From NCBI GenBank assembly GCA_017443405.1, contig JAFRXS010000206.1, forward strand, positions 1 to 47,999: a DNA stretch of 47,999 nt, written 5' to 3'. The DNA is from Clostridia bacterium. Lineage in GTDB: Bacteria > Bacillota > Clostridia > Oscillospirales > Acutalibacteraceae. The position numbers and the translations under genes were made by a program. This document shows positions 33,279 to 41,170 of this stretch, in pieces; the stretch's first letter is position 1; each line of letters opens with the position of its first letter. The notes beneath the pieces were generated by a model, which had not been told where the DNA came from, ran no database searches, and saw only the letters and a program-made list of their open reading frames with translations.

Positions 33279-34610
33279 ATGAAAAAAACCGTCGCCGTAA
33301 TCCTTTGTATCGCGTTTGCCGTATCGGGTCTCCTGATGTCGGCTGACGCTTCAAGGTCGTTTATCCTCGGCGACGCCAACCTCAACGGCAAGGTGACCGC
33401 CGAGGACGCGAGGATAGTCCTGCGCACCGCCGCTGCCCTGGATATGATAGACGACCAGGACGCGTGGGAGTGCGCCGACGTCGACCGCGACGGCAGGATA
33501 ACCGCGACGGACGCGAGGCTCGTCCTGCGTACCGCGGCGCAGCTGATAGTCCCCGTGACGCTTACCGTGCCAGACGAGCAGGTATACACGGGCGTTTCGC
33601 CTTATACGACTTCGGTCCCGGATACCGGGCCGGTTATCACTACCTCGCCGGGTACGGGGGAAACTCCGTCAAGAGTTTCGTTCACCGTCGTCTACGACTA
33701 TAATATGAAGCGTCCGGCGTATCCCGCCGAGCCTTCATACGAACCGCAGCCCGACACCTTCTATATCACCACTTACGGCTACGGGCACGGCGTCGGTCTG
33801 TCGCAGGACGGCGCTATCGGAATGGCGCTGCGCGGCTGTTCGTATACTGAGATACTTTCCCACTACTACACGGGCGTTAATTTCGCTTACGACAGCGTAC
33901 CTCCCGTGATCGAGCTCGTCTGGCTCGACGAAAGCGTCAGCACCTATGAATTCATGTGCCGCGTCGTCGAGAGGGAGATAGGCGGCGATTCGCCGTACGA
34001 GGCGCTGAAAGCGCAGGCAGTCACCGCGTTCACGATGGCGAAATACTACAACTACCGCATCCCGAACCGCTATCAGATGGCGTACGTCAACAATTTCTCA
34101 TCGTGCACGGAAGACGTCAAGCGCGCAGTTTCCGAGACGCTGGGCATGTATCTCGAGTATGACGGCAAGCCCGTCGACGCCGTTTTCGGAGCTTGCAGCT
34201 GCGGAAGGACGGCAAACCCCTCCGACGTCTGGGGCGGCTATTATCCGTATCTTGCTCCGGTCGACAGCTTCGACGATATCCTGGTCGATCAGTTCTCGAC
34301 TTACGATCATCTTATTGTGACGAAGAGCTTTTCCTCAGATAAGATGCGTTCGTATATCAGGGATTACAACTCGGGGATAGCTCTCGACAGGGATCCTTCG
34401 AAGTGGATAAAGGTCCTTGCGCATGACAGGGCGGTCGACAACAGCCTGGGCTATGTCACGCAGATGCGTATAGGCGACAAGACGCTGACGAGCTGCGCGG
34501 GGCAGATATTCCGCGTGTCCGTCATGGATTACTCCATACGGAGCCACTGTTTCCGGATCGTATATTATGACTCAAACCTCAAAGCCTACGATCTCGGTAT
34601 GACATATTGA
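33279..34610 (+). CDS. Secreted dockerin protein with circularly permuted SpoIID/LytB domain
   Basis: A 443-residue exported protein. Signal peptide 1-24. Dockerin repeats follow at 31-50 (GDANLNGKVTAEDARIVLR) and about 67-87 (DVDRDGRITATDARLVLR). After a Thr/Pro linker comes a SpoIID-type domain in swapped order. The motif that normally ends it, GYGHGVGLSQ (167-176) with HYYTG (195-199), comes first. The normal N-terminal part follows: E233 in VEREIG, probably the catalytic Glu, and ALKAQAV at 242-248. SpoIID-type enzymes are lytic transglycosylases acting on denuded glycan. No spore-specific gene is nearby. It starts 12 bases after the CinA-like gene and is followed by galE. Confidence 0.85.
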   Translation: MKKTVAVILCIAFAVSGLLMSADASRSFILGDANLNGKVTAEDARIVLRTAAALDMIDDQDAWECADVDRDGRITATDARLVLRTAAQLIVPVTLTVPDEQVYTGVSPYTTSVPDTGPVITTSPGTGETPSRVSFTVVYDYNMKRPAYPAEPSYEPQPDTFYITTYGYGHGVGLSQDGAIGMALRGCSYTEILSHYYTGVNFAYDSVPPVIELVWLDESVSTYEFMCRVVEREIGGDSPYEALKAQAVTAFTMAKYYNYRIPNRYQMAYVNNFSSCTEDVKRAVSETLGMYLEYDGKPVDAVFGACSCGRTANPSDVWGGYYPYLAPVDSFDDILVDQFSTYDHLIVTKSFSSDKMRSYIRDYNSGIALDRDPSKWIKVLAHDRAVDNSLGYVTQMRIGDKTLTSCAGQIFRVSVMDYSIRSHCFRIVYYDSNLKAYDLGMTY

Positions 34611-34620
34611 GGTGATCGGA

Positions 34621-35637
34621 ATGAAAGTACTAATTACAGGCGGAGCGGGCTATATCGGCAGCCACACCGCGGTTGAGCTTATCGCCGCAGGGCACGATAT
34701 ATGCGTGGTCGACAACTACTCCAACTCGAGTCCCGCTGCGATAGACCGCATCCGTATGCTCACGGACCGTCCTTTCAACGCTTACGACTGCGACGTTCGC
34801 GACAGGGAAAGGCTCATGGCCGTCTTCGCCGGGGAAAAGCCTGACGCTGTCATCCATTTCGCCGGACTCAAGGCGGTCGGCGAAAGCGTTCAGAAGCCGC
34901 TTGAATATTACTCGAACAATCTCACGAGCACGACGGTCCTTCTTGACTGCATGAGGGAGAATGGCTGCAAGATCATAGTCTTCTCATCCTCAGCCACCGT
35001 TTACGGGTCTGAAAATCCCGTTCCGTTCCGCGAGGATATGCCCGAGGGCGCGACCTCATCGCCTTACGGCACGACCAAAAAGTTCATCGAGCGGATACTC
35101 ACGGACGTCGCCGCGGCGGACAGTTCCCTGAGCGTCAGCCTGCTGCGCTATTTCAACCCCGTCGGAGCGCATCCGTCCGGCGTCCTCGGCGAAAATCCCA
35201 ACGGCATACCCAACAACCTCATGCCCTTTATCATGAAGGTCGCCGCGGGCAAGATACCCGAGCTCACCGTTTTCGGCGGCGATTATCCCACGCCCGACGG
35301 CACCTGCCTTCGCGATTACATCCACGTCGTCGATCTCGCGAAGGGGCACGTCAAGGCGCTTGACCGCGCCGCCGGCAGGACGGGCACCGAGATATTCAAC
35401 CTCGGCACAGGCAAACCCACGAGCGTTCTCGAGATCATCCGCGCCTTCGAAAAGGCGAGCGGCAAGCCGCTGAACTATAAGGTCGGTCCGCGCCGCGAGG
35501 GCGATATCCCGATGTGCTATTCCGATCCGTCGAAAGCAAAGCGCGACCTTGGCTGGACCGCCGATCTTACGATCGACGATATGTGCAGGGATTCCTGGAA
35601 CTTTATCAGCAAAAACCCGAACGGCTACGACGCCTGA
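34621..35637 (+). CDS. galE: UDP-glucose 4-epimerase
   Basis: A 338-residue NAD-dependent epimerase interconverting UDP-glucose and UDP-galactose, feeding galactose use and envelope polysaccharides. The Rossmann motif GGAGYIGS begins the protein. The catalytic Ser and the YGTTK motif (YxxxK) are present, as is LRDYIHVVDLA. Length and ends are those of the classic enzyme. ATG 34621 is chosen over a GTG at 34612 because GAGGTG (34608-34613) is correctly spaced. Last gene of the operon, before a strong terminator. Confidence 0.96.
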   Translation: MKVLITGGAGYIGSHTAVELIAAGHDICVVDNYSNSSPAAIDRIRMLTDRPFNAYDCDVRDRERLMAVFAGEKPDAVIHFAGLKAVGESVQKPLEYYSNNLTSTTVLLDCMRENGCKIIVFSSSATVYGSENPVPFREDMPEGATSSPYGTTKKFIERILTDVAAADSSLSVSLLRYFNPVGAHPSGVLGENPNGIPNNLMPFIMKVAAGKIPELTVFGGDYPTPDGTCLRDYIHVVDLAKGHVKALDRAAGRTGTEIFNLGTGKPTSVLEIIRAFEKASGKPLNYKVGPRREGDIPMCYSDPSKAKRDLGWTADLTIDDMCRDSWNFISKNPNGYDA

Positions 35638-35655
35638 TCTCTTTGCCGTAAATAC

Positions 35656-35686
35656 AAAAAACCCACTTTTCTCAAGTGGGTTTTTT
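35656..35686. terminator. Strong bidirectional terminator
   Basis: A 13-bp stem AAAAAACCCACTT (35656-35668) / AAGTGGGTTTTTT (35674-35686) with a 5-base loop, between galE and the convergent flavoprotein gene. Confidence 0.92.
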
Positions 35687-35705
35687 CTTTACCGTCCGAC
35701 TGGGC

Positions 35706-37001
35706 TTATTTGCCGTAGAGCGCCGCCCATTCGGTCACGGCGTCTTTGTCATAGGTCGACGGCATCGCCTTCGCGGTACGTCCCGCTGCGGCGAGAGCGG
35801 CGCCTGCTCTGACGAATATCGGTATCAGGCTTCTTCTGCCGCCTATGCCCCTGACCTTGTCCGCTATGTCGTTGAAGACGTAGCTGCCCGCTCCTTCGAT
35901 CTCCTTGATCGTGATGATCTTTTCCCTCAGAAGATATTCGATGTCGTCGGAGGTCATCTGCACGAGAGCCGATCTGTAGATATCCTGGGAAAGGTAGCCG
36001 TTGCCTATCTCGTTGAAGTATCTGTACTGATATCTCCAGAGTCTTGCGGCTGAAAAGTCTTCGCTGTAATCCACGATGAAAGCGTCGGCGAGCATTTTGC
36101 CCGCTTTCATGCTCATTGTTATGCCCGAGCCGGAAAGGGGTTCGGCCATCGCGGCGCTGTCGCCTACCAGTGCGTAGCCGTTCGCGACTATCAGCGGCAG
36201 GGTCTTGCGTACGGGTATGCGGTATATACCGCCGCCGCCGGAGATCATATTGTCGCCTATAAAGCCGTAGCGCTCCCTGAAATCCGCTATAGAAGCGTCG
36301 ACCTCATCCATCGTCATCTTCCCGAATTTGCCGACGAGAATATCGATGCTGTTTTCCTCGCAAACTATCCAGTCTATACCCGGACGGTCCTGGCGGTAGA
36401 AGAAAACTCCGTAGGGGGGATCGAGCGATTCGTCGGTCTTTCTGTCGAAGATCGCGCGGTATACGTAGAAGACTTCGTTGTCCGCGAGGATGTTCTGTAT
36501 CCCGACGGAGGCGGGGAGCGACGTGCGCACGGGGGAGTCCACTCCCGCCGCGTCTATGATAAGGTCGCCCTTGACCTCGCTGAGCGCGCCGTCTTTTTCC
36601 GTCATGAAGCCGGTGACTCTGTCGCCGCTGACCGTCGCGCTGCGGATATTGGCCCCGTAATTGAATTTTACGCCGACGCTCTCGCAGTTTTCGATCAGTA
36701 TATCGTAAAGGTCTTTTCGGTCGATATATTTGGAATAGTTCACGGGGTCCGGAGGAAGAAGCTTTATCTCCGCCGACGGGGAATAATAGCAGTTGGGAAC
36801 GCCCGGGGTAAATACTTTCTTTTCGGGCATGGGCATACCGCAGAAATTGAAGGCCGACGGCGACATCGAATCCTTCCAGCCGTAGCCGAGTTCGCTTCTC
36901 TGCTTCTTTTCGTAAACCGTTACGCTGTACCCGTTCCTTGCGAAATTGTACGCCGCGGTCAGACCGCCGTGACCGGCTCCGGCAATGATGATCTCAGCCA
37001 A
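35706..37001 (-). CDS. FAD-dependent oxidoreductase, geranylgeranyl-reductase-like
   Basis: A 431-residue flavoprotein with the N-terminal FAD motif IIAGAGHGGLTAAYNFARNG and the VYEKK acidic turn. The conserved middle DAAGVDSPVR and a second FAD motif ALVGDSAAMAEPLSGSGI are also present. It belongs to the same broad group as the 23560-24972 protein but shares little outside the cofactor motifs. The substrate is unknown; isoprenoid saturation or aromatic hydroxylation are typical. The TTG start at 37001 is preceded by AGGGAGG. Its own promoter lies at 37040-37067, overlapping the mtnA stop, and it converges on galE. Confidence 0.82.
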   Translation of the reverse strand: MAEIIIAGAGHGGLTAAYNFARNGYSVTVYEKKQRSELGYGWKDSMSPSAFNFCGMPMPEKKVFTPGVPNCYYSPSAEIKLLPPDPVNYSKYIDRKDLYDILIENCESVGVKFNYGANIRSATVSGDRVTGFMTEKDGALSEVKGDLIIDAAGVDSPVRTSLPASVGIQNILADNEVFYVYRAIFDRKTDESLDPPYGVFFYRQDRPGIDWIVCEENSIDILVGKFGKMTMDEVDASIADFRERYGFIGDNMISGGGGIYRIPVRKTLPLIVANGYALVGDSAAMAEPLSGSGITMSMKAGKMLADAFIVDYSEDFSAARLWRYQYRYFNEIGNGYLSQDIYRSALVQMTSDDIEYLLREKIITIKEIEGAGSYVFNDIADKVRGIGGRRSLIPIFVRAGAALAAAGRTAKAMPSTYDKDAVTEWAALYGK

Positions 37002-37039
37002 AGTAGACCCTCCCTGAATAATATATATTCCTGATCCTC

Positions 37040-37067
37040 ATTATAAGCGATTATCGTGTGTTGTCAA
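37040..37067 (-). promoter_or_regulatory. Promoter of the 35706 flavoprotein gene
   Basis: Minus strand TTGACA (37067-37062), a 16-base spacer, TATAAT (37045-37040). The -35 box overlaps the mtnA stop codon. Confidence 0.68.
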
Positions 37068-38098
37068 GTTTTTGAGGGGTCGATCACGCCTTCTTCCGTG
37101 ATTATCGCCGTTATCAGCTCATGCGGCGTGACGTCGAAGGCGGGATTGAAGACCTTTACGCCTGCCGGCGCCGTTCTGTTCCCGAAGAACATCTCCGTGA
37201 CCTCAGACGCGTCGCGCTGTTCTATCGTGATGTCCGCGCCGGTCGGGCAATTCGCGTCGAAGGTCGAGGAAGGCGCGGCGACGTAGAAGGGGACGCCGAA
37301 ACGCTTTGCGCAGACGGCGAGCGGCATAGTGCCTATTTTGTTGGCGACGTCGTGGTTTGCCGCGATGCGGTCCGCCCCGACTATGCAGGCGTCGATACCG
37401 CCCGAAGCCATGAGCGAAGCCGCCATATTGTCGCAAAGAACGGTCGTGTCTATCCCCGCGCTGACAAGCTCGTAAGCCGTGAGCCTCGCGCCCTGCAGCA
37501 GCGGCCTCGTTTCGTCGCAGAATACTCGGACGCGCCTGCCTTTTTCGGCCGCAACGTATACGGGAGCGAGAGCCGTGCCGTATTTTACGGCGGCGAGCCT
37601 GCCCGCGTTGCAATGGGTGAGTATACGCATGCCGTCACCGAAAAACCTCTCGCCGTTGAGCCCTATCGCCCTGCATCTCGCGATATCCTCTTCCTCGACG
37701 GCCTTCGCTTCAAGAAGCAGCTTTTCCTTGATCTTCCCGACGCCGGACGTTTTGTCCGAATCAAGAACGGCATCCATGCGTTCAAGCGCCCAGAAAAGAT
37801 TCCGCGCGGTCGGTCTCGACGACGCAAGATACGCGGAAAGCTCCCCGCAGCGTCGATCGAATTCCTCGCGTGAGGAAACATCAAACCGTGACGCGCAGAC
37901 GGCGTATCCCGCGGCGGCGGCTACGCCTATCGCGGGCGCTCCACGGACCTTGAGCTGCTTTATCGCGTCGAAAACGGCCTTTTCGTCTTCTATGACGAGT
38001 ATCTCCTCCCTGCCGGGAAGGAGCGTCTGATCGACAGCGAGCAGGGCTTTTCTGCCGATATCGAGCGTCAAAGTCTTACCGTCAAGTAAAGACCGCAT
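37064..38098 (-). CDS. mtnA: S-methyl-5-thioribose-1-phosphate isomerase
   Basis: A 344-residue enzyme converting 5-methylthioribose 1-phosphate to methylthioribulose 1-phosphate in methylthioadenosine salvage. Family features visible are IKQLKVRGAPAIGVAAA, the catalytic Cys in THCNAG, TRPLLQGARLTAYEL and the catalytic Asp in VGADRIAANHDVANKIGT. These separate it from the related eIF2B-type proteins. Its ATG at 38098 shares the A of the upstream TGA stop; GTG 38101 is the alternative. It is the last gene of a four-gene coupled run. No mtnB/C/D or mtnK is present in the window. Confidence 0.94.
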   Translation of the reverse strand: MRSLLDGKTLTLDIGRKALLAVDQTLLPGREEILVIEDEKAVFDAIKQLKVRGAPAIGVAAAAGYAVCASRFDVSSREEFDRRCGELSAYLASSRPTARNLFWALERMDAVLDSDKTSGVGKIKEKLLLEAKAVEEEDIARCRAIGLNGERFFGDGMRILTHCNAGRLAAVKYGTALAPVYVAAEKGRRVRVFCDETRPLLQGARLTAYELVSAGIDTTVLCDNMAASLMASGGIDACIVGADRIAANHDVANKIGTMPLAVCAKRFGVPFYVAAPSSTFDANCPTGADITIEQRDASEVTEMFFGNRTAPAGVKVFNPAFDVTPHELITAIITEEGVIDPSKT

Positions 38099-38946
38099 CA
38101 CAGTTCCCCCAAAATCATTTTAATGAGGGCGGCAAGCTTTTCGCCCGAAGCGTCGGCGGCGGCGTTGACTTCCTCGCTCGAGAGCTTTTCGCCGCTCATG
38201 CCCGCCGCCTTGTTCGCGATTATCGAGAAGCCCAGAACGTTCATGCCGAGTTCCGCGGCGGCTATGACCTCCGGCACTGTCGACATGCCGACGGCGTCCG
38301 CGCCGAGAGCCCTGAACGCGCGTATCTCGGCGGGTGTCTCGAAGCACGGACCCGGCGTGCAGAGGTAAACGCCTTCTTTTAAGTTTATGCCGAGTCCGTA
38401 CGCCTTGTCCCTCGCGAGGTCCAGAAGCGCGGGCGTGTAGGCGGCGGTCATATCCGGGAAGCGGAGAAAACTATCGCCGTTTACGTCATATCCGTCCCAT
38501 ACTTTGCCCGTCAGCGGATTTGCGCCGCTCATGTTTATGTGGTCGGTGATGAGCATTATATCGCCGGGCTCAAAGTCGAAATTGACTCCTCCCGCGGCGT
38601 TCGTCGGGATATAGGTCTTGGCGCCGAGCTCCGCCATCACCCTTATCGTGAACGCTATGTCGGCGGCGGAATACCCTTCGTAGAGCTGCAGCCTGCCCTT
38701 CATGCAGATGACTTCCTGCCCGGCTAAAGTCCCGAGCAGCAGAACGCCCGCCTGCCCCGGAGCGGTCGACGGCTTGAAGCCGGGTATATCGCCGAAGGGG
38801 ATGACGCAAGGGTCCTCTATCTCATCCGCGAGAGAGCCGAGTCCGCTGCCTAAAACGAGAGCGAAACGGGGATTTACTTTCGGCGCTCTGTTTTTTACGT
38901 ATTCAGCCGCGGTCTTGACTTCACTTGCAGAAATGTATCCTGTCAT
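38098..38946 (-). CDS. Purine nucleoside phosphorylase (probable methylthioinosine phosphorylase role)
   Basis: A 282-residue trimeric-type purine nucleoside phosphorylase. Phosphate-binding LVLGSGLGSLADEI, the GRLQLYEGY active-site loop, TNAAGGVN and DAVGMSTVPEV are all visible. Context between mtaD and mtnA suggests it cleaves methylthioinosine to hypoxanthine and methylthioribose 1-phosphate, as described in Pseudomonas aeruginosa; that specificity is inferred. ATG 38946 is chosen over TTG 38964 because AAAGGG is 9 bases upstream. It overlaps the mtaD end by 26 bases. Confidence 0.92.
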   Translation of the reverse strand: MTGYISASEVKTAAEYVKNRAPKVNPRFALVLGSGLGSLADEIEDPCVIPFGDIPGFKPSTAPGQAGVLLLGTLAGQEVICMKGRLQLYEGYSAADIAFTIRVMAELGAKTYIPTNAAGGVNFDFEPGDIMLITDHINMSGANPLTGKVWDGYDVNGDSFLRFPDMTAAYTPALLDLARDKAYGLGINLKEGVYLCTPGPCFETPAEIRAFRALGADAVGMSTVPEVIAAAELGMNVLGFSIIANKAAGMSGEKLSSEEVNAAADASGEKLAALIKMILGEL

Positions 38947-40195
38947 AGCTGAGCACCCTTTCAAGGTCTATGGTCTTGTATTCGCCGTTTTCGTAAAGGA
39001 CTTTTCCGTCGCAGACCGTCATGACTACGTCTGCGCCGTTCGCGCTGTAAACAAGCTCGGATGCCCTGTCGCGAGCGGGGTACATATTCGGCACGTCCGT
39101 GTTTATCACGCAGAGATCGGCGCGGTATCCTTCTTTTATGAGCCCGCAGTCCGTTCTGCCCTGCGAGAGCGCCCCGTTGACTGTCGCGCAGCGCAGCGCG
39201 TCGGCGGCGGTCATGGACGAAGCGTCGCCCGTATAGCCGTTGTAGATGATCGACAGAAGGTACATGTCCTTCCAGATGTTCAGATTGTTGTTCGAGGCGA
39301 CGCCGTCGGTACCAAGGCAGACGTTCACGCCGTAATCGAGCATCTTTCTGACAGGGGCGAAACCGCTGCCGAGCTTCATGTTGCTGCACGGATTGACGGC
39401 GGCGGACGCGCGGTTCTCCGCGAGTATCGAAATATCCGCGTCGGTCAGCCACACGCAGTGCGCTGCGGTGACGGGGCTGCGGAACAGCCCGCAATTCTCA
39501 AAATACGCCGTCGGGGTCATGCCTCTTTTCGCGACGCACCCGTCGTGCTCTTTTTTCGTTTCTGACAGGTGGATATGTATCCTGCCTCCCGTCGCGAGAG
39601 CGGTCGCGGCAAGCCCGCGCACTACCTTTTCGGTCGTTGTGTATTCGCCGTGGACGCAGTAATCTATCTTTACCCGTCCTCCGAACGCGCCCTTGTACGC
39701 GCTGAACAGCATCATCTGCTCGCGGTACATCGGAAGGTCTTCATATTTGAGAGACGGGTCGAAGCAGGTCACCGGAAGGCTTATATTCGCTTTTATCCCG
39801 GATTCCGAAACGGCCTTGACCGTCGACGCGCCGAAAAAATACATATCGGTGCAGGAAACGGTCCCGCAGCGTATCATTTCCGCGAACGCGAGCATATCGC
39901 CGTAGTAGATATCGTCGGCGGTCAGCGTCGCTTCATACGGGAAGATCGATTCGTTGAGCCAGCGGTCGAGCGGCATGCCGCTGCCCATGGAGCGCAGGAG
40001 CGTCATCGCGGAGTGCGTGTGCGCGTTGTAGAAAGCCGGCATCAGCAGGCGGTGCTTGCCCTGTATGACTTCGCCGTAGTCCGTTTCCGGTTTTTTGTCG
40101 CCGACGTAGTTTATCGTTGTGCCCGTAACGCCGACGTACATATGCTTTTTGACGGTGAAGTCGGGCATCAGGACCTCGATATTACTGAACAGCAT
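38921..40195 (-). CDS. mtaD: 5-methylthioadenosine / S-adenosylhomocysteine deaminase
   Basis: A 424-residue amidohydrolase. Zinc-binding NAHTHSAMTLLRS with the adjacent GMPLDRWL of the family; later HIHLSET, AAHCVWLTDADI, NPCSNMKLGSG and GTDGVASNNNLNIW. These are hallmarks of the MTA/SAH deaminase clade. It deaminates methylthioadenosine to methylthioinosine. It is followed by the phosphorylase and mtnA, so the three enzymes form an MTI-dependent salvage route. The ATG overlaps the TAA of the preceding carbohydrate-binding lipoprotein gene (TAATG). Confidence 0.93.
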   Translation of the reverse strand: MLFSNIEVLMPDFTVKKHMYVGVTGTTINYVGDKKPETDYGEVIQGKHRLLMPAFYNAHTHSAMTLLRSMGSGMPLDRWLNESIFPYEATLTADDIYYGDMLAFAEMIRCGTVSCTDMYFFGASTVKAVSESGIKANISLPVTCFDPSLKYEDLPMYREQMMLFSAYKGAFGGRVKIDYCVHGEYTTTEKVVRGLAATALATGGRIHIHLSETKKEHDGCVAKRGMTPTAYFENCGLFRSPVTAAHCVWLTDADISILAENRASAAVNPCSNMKLGSGFAPVRKMLDYGVNVCLGTDGVASNNNLNIWKDMYLLSIIYNGYTGDASSMTAADALRCATVNGALSQGRTDCGLIKEGYRADLCVINTDVPNMYPARDRASELVYSANGADVVMTVCDGKVLYENGEYKTIDLERVLSYDRIHFCK

Positions 40196-41079
40196 TATCT
40201 CACCGTCCCGTCCGCTATATTGACTTCGCCGTCGCAGTTTATCTTTTTGCCGCCGGCGTTCAGCCTCACGTCACCGCCGGATACGGTCACGCTTACGGGC
40301 GCCTGTATCCCGTCGTCGGTACAGTTGAGATCTATCTTCCCGTCGTAGATCGTGACGTAGCCTTTGCCCGCCGTTTCTTCGTCGCTTGCCTTGATGCCGT
40401 CGTCGCAACGGTCGACGGTAATATCGCCTCCGGCTATCTCGACGCTTTGCTTGCCCTTGATAGCGTTGTTTACGGCGGCTATCACTATCTTGCCGCCCGC
40501 TATTTTAAGATCGTTGCGGCAGGAGATGCCGTTGTTGTAGTTCGCCGTGATCTTAAGCGAGCCGGAACCGTTGATCGAAAGATCGTCCGCGGAGTACAGG
40601 CAGCCGTTGGCGTCCTCGTCGGAGCTCTTCTGCGCGTCTGTGAGCGTGTTCTGGGATCCTTCGGCAAGAGTAACCGTCGCCTTGTCGGCGGATATTACCG
40701 ATATCGCGGGCCCGTCGGGCGAGGTTATTTTTACGCCGTCAAGGACGAGATGCACTTTCTCTTCTTTGCTGACGGAAACGATGAGCCTGCCGTTCATTTC
40801 GCCGCGGACGATATACGTGCCCGGCGCCCTTACCGTCGCGACTCCCTGCGAAAAACCGACGCTCGTATCGCCTGACGACGAAGAGCCCGTCGCGCCGGAA
40901 AGAGTGATGACGGTATCTGTATCCTCGTCGTATGAGGCGTCAAGGTCGGCGGCCTTGAAAGAATCGGGCTGAACGGCGGGCGAGGTATCCGCGCCGGAGG
41001 TGCCCGAGCCGGTACCGCAGGACGACAGCGCGAGGGCAATTACCAGTGCTGCGGCGACAGCCGCTAATAACTTTTTCAG
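40195..41079 (-). CDS. Carbohydrate-binding lipoprotein (DUF4353/Cthe_2159-like) with CTG start
   Basis: A 294-residue lipoprotein, complete only if translation starts at CTG 41079. AAGGAG lies 6 bases upstream; no ATG, GTG or TTG occurs until residue 95, deep in the domain. From this start the protein reads as a lipoprotein: MKKLLAAVAAALVIALALSS then Cys (lipobox LSSC). The mature part has two stretches, APGTYIVRGEMNGRLIVSV... and VHLVLDGVKITSPDGPAISV. A beta-helix-like series follows (GCLYSADDLSINGSGSLKI, AGGDITVDRCDDGIKASD). This is the DUF4353 family, whose member Cthe_2159 binds cellulose and pectin. It heads the MTA salvage run by direct stop-start coupling. Confidence 0.8.
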   Translation of the reverse strand: MKKLLAAVAAALVIALALSSCGTGSGTSGADTSPAVQPDSFKAADLDASYDEDTDTVITLSGATGSSSSGDTSVGFSQGVATVRAPGTYIVRGEMNGRLIVSVSKEEKVHLVLDGVKITSPDGPAISVISADKATVTLAEGSQNTLTDAQKSSDEDANGCLYSADDLSINGSGSLKITANYNNGISCRNDLKIAGGKIVIAAVNNAIKGKQSVEIAGGDITVDRCDDGIKASDEETAGKGYVTIYDGKIDLNCTDDGIQAPVSVTVSGGDVRLNAGGKKINCDGEVNIADGTVR

Positions 41080-41121
41080 TGTGTGCTCCTTTATTGAGGA
41101 CGGGTATCATATAAAGCCGTC

Positions 41122-41161
41122 GACCGGCCCGACCGGAAAAACCGCGTGTGTCGGGCCGGCC
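41122..41161. terminator. GC-rich hairpin after tyrS, probable terminator
   Basis: GACCGGCCCGAC (41122-41133) pairs with GTCGGGCCGGCC (41150-41161), 12 bp with one mismatch, and an inner CGG-AAAAA-CCG. It lies just past the tyrS stop on the minus strand. The T run after it is weak, so it may act as a terminator or attenuator for the genes downstream. Confidence 0.5.
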
Positions 41162-41170
41162 GCGCCGGGG

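Noticed and set aside
40195..40797. A shorter start (ATG 40797) for the carbohydrate-binding lipoprotein
   Set aside because: It would cut off the signal peptide and the first strands of the domain and has no ribosome binding site. The CTG at 41079 fits better.
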